Below are positions 27,888-35,674 of a stretch of 64,000 nt of DNA, one piece after another. The stretch is from Clostridiales bacterium (GTDB lineage: Bacteria > Bacillota > Clostridia > Oscillospirales > Oscillospiraceae). The notes under the pieces were generated by a model that made no database searches, was not told where the DNA came from, and saw only the letters and a program-made list of their open reading frames with translations. Numbering within the stretch: position 1 is the stretch's first letter; each line of letters starts with the position of its first letter. The position numbers and the translations under genes are program-made. The stretch lies in the NCBI GenBank assembly GCA_012719035.1, contig JAAYBD010000022.1, forward strand, positions 1 through 64,000, read 5' to 3'.

Positions 27888-28382
27888 TTGGATAAGACAC
27901 AGGAAGAATTCATAAAACAATTATATATAGATATGTTTTATCCTTTATCTGCTTATGCCCAGAGTGCTTTAGGGGATAAATTACTTGCAGAAGAAGCTGT
28001 TCAGGATACTTTCAGAATAGCCTGTGCAAAGGTTGATGTTTTATGTGCCAGCCCGAATCCCGAAGGCTGGCTGGTCAACACGCTGAAATATGTGATCCAA
28101 AACACAAAAAGAAGCAGGGCGCGGCTGAACAGTATTGTTGTAACAGCAATGACCTATGACAGAGATGTTTTGGGTACATGTACTGATGAAATAGACCCCG
28201 AGCTTATTTATGCAAGCATAGTTGGGGAAGATAATTTCAAACTGCTGAAAAGAGTTGCACTTGATGGATATTCAATGAAAGAAGCGGCATATGAGCAGGG
28301 CATATCCGTAGAGACTTGCAAAAAAAGGATACAACGTACCAAAAAGAAGATTATTGAACTGTTCGAAAAAAATAATAAATAA
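27888..28382 (+). CDS. ECF-type RNA polymerase sigma factor
   Basis: A 164-residue sigma-70-family protein with region 2 (DMFYPLSAYAQSALGDKLLAEE, AVQDTF) and region 4 (GYSMKEAAYEQGISVETCKKR), separated by a short linker; regions 1 and 3 are absent, as in ECF factors. The start is TTG 27888 after GGTGAG. The following gene, with an N-terminal cytosolic domain and one membrane helix, is the probable anti-sigma factor. A similar sigma gene follows at 30708. Confidence 0.85.
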   Translation: MDKTQEEFIKQLYIDMFYPLSAYAQSALGDKLLAEEAVQDTFRIACAKVDVLCASPNPEGWLVNTLKYVIQNTKRSRARLNSIVVTAMTYDRDVLGTCTDEIDPELIYASIVGEDNFKLLKRVALDGYSMKEAAYEQGISVETCKKRIQRTKKKIIELFEKNNK

Positions 28383-28393
28383 AACTAATATAA

Positions 28394-28427
28394 TATGTCC
28401 CCAATACGCAGCATCCGTACATATATA
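28394..28427 (+). promoter_or_regulatory. Shared TATGTCCCCAA-N17-TATA element (copy 1)
   Basis: TATGTCCCCAA (28394-28404), then 17 bases ending in ACA, then TATATA. The same arrangement occurs at 29918-29951. Candidate ECF promoter or operator; here it would give a very short leader for the anti-sigma gene. Confidence 0.35.
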
Positions 28428-28447
28428 GAATGAAGGAGGTAAAGCCA

Positions 28448-29374
28448 GTGTCTGATCTTGGGAAGAATAAAAATGACAGATTCGCCATGTTTGACAGAAT
28501 GAGCACCGTGGAACTGGAAGAAATACTACGGCAAGATTCAGAAATTCCAAGTGGTGAAGAATCAGACATTGATGCGATTCTGTATATTATGGAGGTGATT
28601 GCGAGGCGGGAAAAAGAGAACCCGACAGGACGTTTCTGCGATGTTCATACCGCATGGGAATCGTTCAAACGCGATTATAGCTTTTCTGCCGATGACGGGT
28701 ATTCGATTTATGATGATGGAATAACCTTGGATGTGATCGAAAATAAAAACGCTGCTTCTGTAAAAGATCCAACGCATGTCCGCCGTACCCGTTTTCGTTC
28801 CTTTGGACGTATAGCAAGCATAGCAGCGGTAATTGTTCTGGTTATTGCCCTCGGAACGGCTACTGCGTATGCTGCAGGCTTTGATTTGTGGGGCTTTATT
28901 GCCGAATGGACTCGCGAGACATTCAGCTTTACGAGCTCTGCCGAGCCCTTGCCGCAGGTAAATCAAAGTTCGGAAAACGGCGAAAGAAAATCGTTCAGCT
29001 CACTTGAGGAGGCTGTATCTTATTACGATATAAGCGAACCACTTGTACCGGCTTGGATTCCGAAAGGATACAGCCTCATCTCGGTTGAAGCTGCTGAAGG
29101 ACTTGGAAATAATAATCTTATTGCTTCGTACCGAAGCGAAAGTGAAGAGCTGATTATCAGCATTGCAGAAATACCTAATGGTCATACCAGTGTCCACGAA
29201 AAAGACGGCGGGAAAGTCACTGTCCATAAAGCAGGAAATACCGAGCATTATATTATGACCAATGAAGGGCGCCTAAAGGTGGTATGGACCCGATCGAACT
29301 TTGAATGTGCAATAAACGGGAAAATATCTATAGAGGAAGCCCAGAAAATGATTGATTCGATTTACGGAGGATAG
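28448..29374 (+). CDS. Anti-sigma-like membrane protein with DUF4367 domain
   Basis: A 308-residue protein with a cytosolic N-terminal region of about 115 residues, one membrane helix (IASIAAVIVLVIALGTATAY) and an extracellular C-terminal DUF4367 domain (EPLVPAWIPKGYSLISVEA to the end). Proteins of this build are often the regulators of the sigma factor encoded just upstream. The start is GTG 28448, 7 bases after AGGAGGT. It lies 65 bases after the sigma gene and 5 bases before the next secreted-protein gene, so one operon is likely. Confidence 0.8.
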   Translation: MSDLGKNKNDRFAMFDRMSTVELEEILRQDSEIPSGEESDIDAILYIMEVIARREKENPTGRFCDVHTAWESFKRDYSFSADDGYSIYDDGITLDVIENKNAASVKDPTHVRRTRFRSFGRIASIAAVIVLVIALGTATAYAAGFDLWGFIAEWTRETFSFTSSAEPLPQVNQSSENGERKSFSSLEEAVSYYDISEPLVPAWIPKGYSLISVEAAEGLGNNNLIASYRSESEELIISIAEIPNGHTSVHEKDGGKVTVHKAGNTEHYIMTNEGRLKVVWTRSNFECAINGKISIEEAQKMIDSIYGG

Positions 29375-29379
29375 TAGAT

Positions 29380-29811
29380 ATGAAAAAAACAACAAGATAC
29401 TTAACTCTATTATTGGTTCTTGCCCTTATGTTACCAACAGCCGCTATGGCCACTGAATACAAGCCCATGTCCAGTGCTTACTTAAGCTCTTACAATGCAT
29501 ACATACAACCAGGAGGTAACGGTAAAGTTTCGGTTTGTTATTCTGTAAATTCTGCCACGACAATGACTGACGTAGGTGCAACTACTATTCTATTGCAGGA
29601 ATCTGCGGATGGAAAAGTGTGGACTGCAGTAGCTTCCTATTCAAGCTCTGTATATCCGCATATGCTTGCTCATAATACACCAATGTGCAATACAGATGTT
29701 TCGTACTCCGGGGTATCGGGCAGATACTATAAAGCCTCTGTTACCGTATATGCTGGAAACAGTACCGGCAGTGATTCAAGAGTAATTTGGACAACTATAG
29801 AAAAAGCATAG
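29380..29811 (+). CDS. Small secreted protein following the sigma/anti-sigma pair
   Basis: A 143-residue protein with a clear signal peptide (MKKTTRYLTLLLVLALMLP, cleavage near AMA-TE) and a mature beta-rich domain of about 118 residues, rich in Ser, Thr and Tyr with two cysteines (VSVCYSV, MCNTDV). It resembles small clostridial secreted proteins of the DUF6147 type, though I am not certain of that family. It starts 5 bases after the anti-sigma gene and is followed by a strong terminator, so it is the third gene of the operon. Confidence 0.7.
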   Translation: MKKTTRYLTLLLVLALMLPTAAMATEYKPMSSAYLSSYNAYIQPGGNGKVSVCYSVNSATTMTDVGATTILLQESADGKVWTAVASYSSSVYPHMLAHNTPMCNTDVSYSGVSGRYYKASVTVYAGNSTGSDSRVIWTTIEKA

Positions 29812-29829
29812 AGAATATATAAATGAGTG

Positions 29830-29871
29830 AAAAGCACAGGGAACCGATGATTTCGGTTCCCTGTGCTTTTT
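29830..29871 (+). terminator. Terminator after the first sigma operon
   Basis: AAAAGCACAGGGAACCGA and TCGGTTCCCTGTGCTTTT form an 18-bp stem followed by TTTG. Confidence 0.92.
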
Positions 29872-29917
29872 GTATATATTATACAAAAAGAAAAAATATA
29901 TGGAATTTTTACAATTT

Positions 29918-29951
29918 TATGTCCCCAAATGCCGTTATATAGACATATACA
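29918..29951 (+). promoter_or_regulatory. Shared TATGTCCCCAA-N17-TATA element (copy 2)
   Basis: TATGTCCCCAA (29918-29928), 17 bases ending in ACA, then TATACA, in the same spacing as at 28394. It lies 115 bases upstream of the second secreted-protein gene. Confidence 0.35.
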
Positions 29952-30065
29952 AAATAAAAGGAACTTAATGCGTGTTGTTTTTCGTATACGGACTAAAGAA
30001 AAATAATTATACGATCAAGTGCCGAATGAAGATAGGATTATGAAAAACTGTTGCGGGGAACTTAT

Positions 30066-30587
30066 ATGAAAAAATTATTATCAATGTTAATATCAAAATT
30101 TATGCTGCTTCCGGCAACATCCGCAGCAAGCTCAGAAACGATAAGACCGCTTATACCGTATCCGCGCTGTGGTACATATAATGGAAGCATTAATGCGGCA
30201 ATACCGATTCCGATCCATACATATTGGGGGATAACATATCTCGCTTGGACACTGGATATAAAAATGAACTATACGGCACATTATGACTTAACTACCGGAA
30301 AGATAAGGGGCGTTAAATATGTGGGTGCCGAATTTTACCCGGATAAAAGGCTCTCCCCCGATGGACATGTATATGCAGTGTCGATTGATAATGACAGCGC
30401 GGAGATAAAAATCTCTTTGGACGGGGATTCAATCACTTTTACTCCCCGCTGTACGATTTCATTTGTCTATTACAATAATCTTGATTCTGAAATCTACACG
30501 AATCCGTTTACGACACCGCTTCTCACAGGGTTAACGGTAATTGAATTTCCCAACAAAAATTTCACAACAGAAAGATGCGAAAAATGA
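30066..30587 (+). CDS. Secreted protein of unknown function
   Basis: A 173-residue protein with a short signal peptide (MKKLLSMLISKFMLLPATSA). The mature part is beta-rich with aromatic clusters (HTYWGITYLAWTLDIKMNY) and two or three cysteines. I do not recognise the family. The start is ATG 30066 behind GGGGAA. It lies between two sigma operons and carries an element upstream that is shared with the first one, so it may be a target of that sigma factor. Confidence 0.6.
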   Translation: MKKLLSMLISKFMLLPATSAASSETIRPLIPYPRCGTYNGSINAAIPIPIHTYWGITYLAWTLDIKMNYTAHYDLTTGKIRGVKYVGAEFYPDKRLSPDGHVYAVSIDNDSAEIKISLDGDSITFTPRCTISFVYYNNLDSEIYTNPFTTPLLTGLTVIEFPNKNFTTERCEK

Positions 30588-30707
30588 CAGGAAATTTGTT
30601 TGCGTTTTTGCACATATCTGCTGAGAGCAATGTTTTGTGACATTTTAAAGTCAGTGAAAATATAATATTCGCCGAACAAAAAAGACAAAAGTGTGAGGGG
30701 GATTGAT

Positions 30708-31187
30708 ATGGATCAGAGAGAGCTTGAACTCATTTCTTCAATGCACAGCAAACACGCTCTTTCTATGGCGTGCCTGACCTACCGACGAATAGGCGACGCT
30801 GAGCTATCGGAGGATTTAGTTCAGGAAACTTTTCTTATAGCTTGCTGCAAACCCGATGAGGTCTATAACCATGAAAACCCCGAAGGATGGTTGTACAGCA
30901 CTTTGAAGAAGCTGACCATGCGCGAGATGACAAAAGCCTACCGTTCAGAGGTGCGAATCGATTTGGACGATTATAATTTTGCCGATGAGTATGAAGAACC
31001 AGAATTGTTTATGGAATCGTACATACTGCAGGGATTGTCGGATTCGGAACGGGAACTAATACTCTGGAGGGTAGATGAGGGACGGTCTTTCAAAGAAATA
31101 TCAGATATAAAGGGCATTTCCGAGATGGCCTGCCGAAAACGGGTTTCAAGGGCTTTTATGAAATGCCGAAAACTCCTTATAAAATAG
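30708..31187 (+). CDS. Second ECF-type sigma factor
   Basis: A 159-residue sigma-70-family protein with region 2 (ALSMACLTYRRIGDAELSED, LVQETF) and region 4 (EGRSFKEISDIKGISEMACR). It resembles the sigma factor at 27888, including NPEGWL after region 2, so the two are probably paralogues. The start is ATG 30708 with GAGGGG 6 bases upstream. The next gene encodes a small membrane protein that may act with it, but it has no recognisable anti-sigma domain. Confidence 0.82.
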   Translation: MDQRELELISSMHSKHALSMACLTYRRIGDAELSEDLVQETFLIACCKPDEVYNHENPEGWLYSTLKKLTMREMTKAYRSEVRIDLDDYNFADEYEEPELFMESYILQGLSDSERELILWRVDEGRSFKEISDIKGISEMACRKRVSRAFMKCRKLLIK

Positions 31188-31302
31188 ATAAAAATATATG
31201 GGTTTTGGCTGATGCCGGCAAGACTGCAATCCATAAGGCTTGATCGTGCGGTGCATGGTTAAGGAATGTAGGGCGAAGACGGCGCAGCAGGAGGGTGATT
31301 GG

Positions 31303-31713
31303 GTGAAAGTAGTTATTAAGGGTATACTTTGCGGATTTGTTTTGATATCGGCGTTTTTTTGGTCATCTATACCACTCGTACTATTGAATGGCGCGGCTAT
31401 GGTGTTTTTCTCTCTTACTGTGCCGCTGATTATAAATTCTGCGCTCTGCGCACTAATGTTTAAGAATAATAAAAAATCAATCATAGCTGAGTGTCTAATA
31501 TCAGTACTCACAGCGATTCCGATTTTCCTATTCTATCGGGAAGTTGGATTTGTTGATTTATGTTTAAATAAACTATATCCGGAGTATGGCGGATTACCTG
31601 CCGATGCCGGATTTGGAATGCTTGTATATTTATGCTATTTTGCTTTGTGCTATGCTGCGGCTGTACTTGCGGCATTGTTTTTGTCATATTCAGGGCGTGA
31701 AAATAGGATATGA
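31303..31713 (+). CDS. Small four-helix membrane protein
   Basis: A 136-residue protein with about four membrane helices (ILCGFVLISAFFW, VFFSLTVPLIINSALCALMF, ECLISVLTAIPIFLFY, YLCYFALCYAAAVLAALFLS). Family unknown. GTG 31303 is chosen because AGGAGGG lies 7 bases upstream; a longer frame from 31240 lacks a site. It follows the second sigma gene by 115 bases. Confidence 0.65.
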   Translation: MKVVIKGILCGFVLISAFFWSSIPLVLLNGAAMVFFSLTVPLIINSALCALMFKNNKKSIIAECLISVLTAIPIFLFYREVGFVDLCLNKLYPEYGGLPADAGFGMLVYLCYFALCYAAAVLAALFLSYSGRENRI

Positions 31714-31843
31714 TCTCATTGCTTGGCTTGGAAATGATTTGATATAATTTGCTCGTGTCACTTAATTTTTGCTTGTCTAATCCGCAAAGTAATTATAAAA
31801 TATGTATTATGCATAATGAAAAAGAGTGCAAGGAGGCACAGCG

Positions 31844-32287
31844 GTGACACTGCGGGAAGTCAATGAGACGGATTTGAACGGTCTGCTAAAGCTATATACT
31901 GAACTTCATAGTAATGCCATGCCGGAATGCGGCGAAAAACCTGCCGGAATCTGGGCGGAGATACTGGGAAATAAAAACCATCACATCATTGTGGCGGAGG
32001 AAGAGGGTAGAATCGTTTCGTCGTGTACCCTTTTGATTGTCCCAAACCTGACCCATGCTCAAAGACCCTATGCTTTGATTGAAAATGTCATTACAGCTAC
32101 CGATTTCCGCAGACGCGGACTGGCGTCAGCTTGCATGGATCATGCAAAAGATATAGCTGTACGTGCGGACTGCTATAAAATAATGCTTATGACAGGCTCT
32201 AAGCAGGAGAGCGTTTTGACATTTTATGAAAGGGCGGGGTACAACAGAGAGGATAAAACCGCTTTTATCCAATGGCTGAACCCTTAA
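31844..32287 (+). CDS. GNAT family N-acetyltransferase
   Basis: A 147-residue GNAT protein. Motif A is FRRRGLASACMDHAKDIA, the acetyl-CoA pyrophosphate loop; IENVITATDF precedes it and FYERAGYNRED is the C-terminal motif. The start is GTG 31844, 7 bases after AGGAGG. It is a single gene with no informative neighbour, and the substrate is unknown. Confidence 0.88.
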   Translation: MTLREVNETDLNGLLKLYTELHSNAMPECGEKPAGIWAEILGNKNHHIIVAEEEGRIVSSCTLLIVPNLTHAQRPYALIENVITATDFRRRGLASACMDHAKDIAVRADCYKIMLMTGSKQESVLTFYERAGYNREDKTAFIQWLNP

Positions 32288-32380
32288 ATCTATTGACCTT
32301 GACCTTGCGTAATAATTTATCTTCATGCAAAAGAAATAAAGGCGTTGAATGCCCGGTAAAAACCCTGCAAAAATAATATG

Positions 32381-32863
32381 TTATAGACTGAGATTTTCAC
32401 ACCACTGCACCGAGGCTTTAAAGGCTTCTTCCCTGCCCCGTTTAAGCGGCTCAACAAAGTCGATTTCGCCTATAAAGCTATTGCCGGGAAGCGCCTTTTT
32501 TATGTTGGAACAGCACTTTTCAACTCCCCCGCCTCCGCTGCACAGAAAAACTCCGACCTTTTTGCCCGTAAAAGGATACTGCTTTATAAATGAATTAACA
32601 GGTGAGGAGTATGAGCCCGCCCAAACGGGCGTGCCGATTATGATGTTGTCATAGGGATTAAGATCAATATCTTTGTTATCCAGTTTAGGTTTTTGTTTAA
32701 AAACAACGCTCATGCCACCCTTGAAGAATTTTTTAAATCCCTTGCTGGGAAAAGGTTTTGCAGTTTTCAATTCCAGAGTATCCGCCTGCAGGTGTTTTGC
32801 GATGACATCGGCGATAAATTTTGTGTTTCCTTCCAAGGAATAGAATACGACCAAAGTTTTCAT
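32381..32863 (-). CDS. Flavodoxin family protein
   Basis: A 160-residue FMN protein. VVFYSLEGNTKFIADVI is the phosphate-binding loop, IIIGTPVWAGSYSSPVNSF the second FMN loop and FLCSGGGGVEKCC the third region. GAGGAG lies 7 bases before ATG 32863. Such proteins act as electron carriers or small NAD(P)H-dependent reductases; the partner is not evident here. It is monocistronic. Confidence 0.9.
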   Translation of the reverse strand: MKTLVVFYSLEGNTKFIADVIAKHLQADTLELKTAKPFPSKGFKKFFKGGMSVVFKQKPKLDNKDIDLNPYDNIIIGTPVWAGSYSSPVNSFIKQYPFTGKKVGVFLCSGGGGVEKCCSNIKKALPGNSFIGEIDFVEPLKRGREEAFKASVQWCENLSL

Positions 32864-33038
32864 AAAAGTTCTCCTCTCCCTGCTTGTCCAAGCAAGCATG
32901 CGGAATGTTTATCGATGTATATTTGACACCAAGACTGTATTGGTGTTTTTTTCTTCCTTTTGATGTCCGGGCATATGAAGCTTGAAATATCAGTCTGCGC
33001 GTGTTATTATAATAAAAAATTGGTTTGGAGTTGGGAAG

Positions 33039-33059
33039 ATGCGTAACTTTTCTTGCTAA
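33039..33059 (+). CDS. Six-codon leader peptide of the ABC-F gene
   Basis: ATG CGT AAC TTT TCT TGC TAA encodes MRNFSC. GGAG lies 8 bases upstream (33027-33030). It opens the leader of the downstream ABC-F gene and is followed by mutually exclusive hairpins, as in ribosome-stalling attenuators. Translation is inferred. Confidence 0.5.
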   Translation: MRNFSC

Positions 33060-33069
33060 AGTATATTTG

Positions 33070-33235
33070 CATAACGAAATTGCGGCGGCGTGACGCCGAG
33101 GGTTTTGTTATGCTTTGGCAGGAAAGCTTATGTATCTGATTCTCATAACATATTCACATCATGCCCAGTGTCGGGTGAGGTGTCTCTTGTGCTGTGAGCT
33201 GCGGGAAATGATCTTTCCTGCAGCTCATATTTTTT
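33070..33235 (+). promoter_or_regulatory. Attenuator leader of the ABC-F gene
   Basis: GCATAAC (33070-33076) can pair with GTTATGC (33107-33113) around an inner GGCG/CGCC stem. Further on, GAGCTGCGGGAAA (33196-33208) and TTTCCTGCAGCTC (33214-33226) form a terminator followed by ATATTTTTT. GCAGGAAA (33118-33125) is an exact complement of TTTCCTGC (33214-33221), the terminator's right arm, so it can act as antiterminator. Confidence 0.7.
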
Positions 33236-33252
33236 ACAGGAGGATTTAACAT

Positions 33253-34737
33253 ATGTCTGAAATTTACGTCAGCAATTTGACATTTGCCTATGAGGGCAGT
33301 TATGACAATATATTTGAAGATCTCAGTTTTCGCATCGACACTGATTGGAAGCTGGGTTTTACGGGAAGAAACGGCAGAGGAAAAACGACCCTTCTAAATC
33401 TCTTGATGGGGAAATATCCACATGCCGGCACGATCAGCGCAAGCGTTGAATTTGAGTATTTTCCCTATGAAGTCAAGAACGAGGACGATGCAACTATAGA
33501 TGTCATTGGCTCTATTCTGCAGGATTTTCAGAGCTGGCAGCTTATGCGGGAGCTAAATCTTCTTGAGGTCTCGGATGATGTGCTTTACCGTCCGTTTTCC
33601 ACTTTATCAAAGGGCGAACAGACCAAAGTCCTTTTAGCCGCGTTGTTTTTAAAGGAAAACCGTTTTCTCCTCATAGACGAACCTACAAACCATCTTGATA
33701 TTACGGCAAGAGAAACCGTCGGCAGCTATCTGAACACTAAAAAGGGATTTATACTTATCTCTCACGACAGGGCATTTTTAGATAACTGTATAGACCACAT
33801 AATGTCCATCAACAAAACCGGCATAGAAATTCAAAAGGGCAACTTTTCGTCTTGGTGGTACAACAAAGAGCTTCAGGATAGCTTTGAACTTGCGGAAAAC
33901 GACAAGCTTAAAAAAGATATAAAACGCTTGGAGACTGCGTCAAGGCGCACTTCTGACTGGTCCGATAAGATTGAAAAAACTAAAACCGGTACTAAAAATT
34001 CGGGTTTGAAACCCGACAAAGGCTATATCGGTCATAAATCCGCAAAAATGATGAAGCGCTCGAAGACCATTGAAAGACGGCAGCAGGATAAGCTTGAAGA
34101 AAAATCCCGCCTTTTAAAAAACATAGAATCTTACGGCGACCTGAAGCTAATTCCGCTAAAATATCATGCCGACAGGCTTGCAGAACTGAAAAATGTCAGT
34201 ATTCTCTACGATGGGAAGGCGGTTTGCCGCAGTGTGAACTTTGATATCATGCAGGGAGAACGAATTGCCCTCTGCGGGAAAAACGGCAGCGGGAAATCAA
34301 GTGTTCTAAAGTTGATATGCGGACAGCCGATAGACTATGAGGGGTCTTTTCACATAGGCAGCCAATTGAAAATCTCCTATGTTTCTCAGGATACATCACA
34401 TCTTTACGGAAATCTATCTGATTATGCGGAAGAAAACGGAATCGATGAAAGTCTTTTCAAGGCGATGCTGAGAAAGCTGGATTTTTCGCGGACGCAGTTT
34501 GACAAGGATATGTCCGATTTCAGCGGAGGGCAGAAGAAAAAAGTGCTTATTGCCGCAAGTCTTTGCCGGCAGGCGCATCTTTATATCTGGGACGAACCGC
34601 TGAATTTTATAGACCTTTTATCGCGTATGCAGATAGAAAAATTGCTGCTTGAATATAAGCCCACGATGCTGTTCGTTGAGCACGACAGCGCATTCTGTGA
34701 AAACATCGCGACCAAAACAGTTCAGATGAATGGTTAA
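33253..34737 (+). CDS. ABC-F ribosomal protection protein, Lsa-like
   Basis: A 494-residue cytosolic protein with two ABC ATPase domains and no membrane part. The N-domain has GRNGRGKTT (Walker A), LSKGEQTKV (signature) and FLLIDEPTNHLD (Walker B); the C-domain has GKNGSGKSS, FSGGQKKKV and LYIWDEPLNFID. The long linker between them contains DWSDKIEKTKTG and AKMMKRSKTIERR. Length and these blocks, especially YIWDEPLN, match the Lsa group, which dislodges lincosamides, streptogramins A and pleuromutilins from the ribosome. Resistance is inferred, not shown. AGGAGG lies upstream, and an attenuator leader precedes it. Confidence 0.88.
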   Translation: MSEIYVSNLTFAYEGSYDNIFEDLSFRIDTDWKLGFTGRNGRGKTTLLNLLMGKYPHAGTISASVEFEYFPYEVKNEDDATIDVIGSILQDFQSWQLMRELNLLEVSDDVLYRPFSTLSKGEQTKVLLAALFLKENRFLLIDEPTNHLDITARETVGSYLNTKKGFILISHDRAFLDNCIDHIMSINKTGIEIQKGNFSSWWYNKELQDSFELAENDKLKKDIKRLETASRRTSDWSDKIEKTKTGTKNSGLKPDKGYIGHKSAKMMKRSKTIERRQQDKLEEKSRLLKNIESYGDLKLIPLKYHADRLAELKNVSILYDGKAVCRSVNFDIMQGERIALCGKNGSGKSSVLKLICGQPIDYEGSFHIGSQLKISYVSQDTSHLYGNLSDYAEENGIDESLFKAMLRKLDFSRTQFDKDMSDFSGGQKKKVLIAASLCRQAHLYIWDEPLNFIDLLSRMQIEKLLLEYKPTMLFVEHDSAFCENIATKTVQMNG

Positions 34738-34786
34738 TTAATTTATAGGCAGCTTTAAATCTATAATATATGCAGTTATTGTTTGT

Positions 34787-34940
34787 GATATAATATCTGC
34801 GAACAGATATTATATCTGATTAAAATAAATATATCATAACGCCGTTTTACGGCTATGATATAATGATTTTGTATGATTTTGATGCAGATATGATGCCGCT
34901 TTGCGGCTATGATATAATAACTGAGAACAGTCATTATATC
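34787..34940. repeat. Cluster of four AT-rich palindromes upstream of vanR
   Basis: Order A-B-B-A. A1 (34787-34816) is GATATAATATCTG-cgaa-CAGATATTATATC. B1 (34831-34862) and B2 (34887-34917) have GCCG/CGGC cores and share CGGCTATGATATAAT. A2 (34911-34940) is GATATAATaACTG-agaa-CAGTcATTATATC. The stems are built around a recurring GATATAAT/ATTATATC end. Confidence 0.75.
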
Positions 34941-34981
34941 TAATTCAATGACTGCTTATTTGAGGTAAGAGGGTGATATGT

Positions 34982-35674
34982 ATGGAGCGTATACTGGTAG
35001 TTGATGATGAGAAGGAGATTGCCGACCTTGTCGAGGTATGTCTCCGCAACGAAAACTATGAAGTACGTAAATTCTATAATGCGCTGGATGCCCTGAATTG
35101 CATAGAATCGGAAGCTGTCAGCCTTGCTGTTCTTGATGTTATGCTGCCGGATATGGATGGCTTTACACTTTGTCAGAAAATACGGGAGAACCACCTGTTC
35201 CCAATCATTATGCTTACAGCCAAAGTAGAAGACATGGATAAGATAATGGGACTTACGCTCGGCGCAGATGATTATATGACAAAGCCGTTTAATCCGCTGG
35301 AGCTTATTGCAAGAATAAAGACACAGCTTTGCCGGTGCAACCGTTATAATTTACCTCAGGCTGCGCTTCCTGAGGTAAAAGAGCACGATTTTTTGGGACT
35401 TTACATTTGTCAGGATACACACCGATGCATACTCTACGGAGAGGAACTTCAGCTTACCCCTATAGAATTTTCGATACTCTGGTATCTGTGTGAGCACAGA
35501 GGCATCGTTGTTTCTTCGGAGGAGCTTTTTGAGGCAGTGTGGGGGGAGAAATATCTTGACAACAACAACACCGTAATGGCGCATGTGGCAAGACTCCGCG
35601 AGAAAATGCACGAACCGAGCCGTAAACCGAAATTTATCAAAACGGTGTGGGGGGTGGGCTATACCCTTGCGTAA
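34982..35674 (+). CDS. vanR: OmpR-family response regulator, VanR-like
   Basis: A 230-residue response regulator: receiver domain with DDEKE near residues 7-12 and the phosphorylation site in VLDVMLPDMDGF, TAKVEDMDK and LGADDYMTKPF, then an OmpR-type winged helix (LTPIEFSILWYLCEHRGIVV to the end). The start is ATG 34982, 8 bases after AAGAGGG; a GTG three codons upstream is possible. It is followed directly by a sensor kinase and van genes, so it probably activates the cluster in response to glycopeptide. The symbol is inferred from context. Confidence 0.9.
   Translation: MERILVVDDEKEIADLVEVCLRNENYEVRKFYNALDALNCIESEAVSLAVLDVMLPDMDGFTLCQKIRENHLFPIIMLTAKVEDMDKIMGLTLGADDYMTKPFNPLELIARIKTQLCRCNRYNLPQAALPEVKEHDFLGLYICQDTHRCILYGEELQLTPIEFSILWYLCEHRGIVVSSEELFEAVWGEKYLDNNNTVMAHVARLREKMHEPSRKPKFIKTVWGVGYTLA

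Noticed and set aside
34787..34940. The palindrome cluster as a CRISPR array
   Set aside because: The repeats differ from each other, overlap in part, lack uniform spacers, and no cas gene is present.
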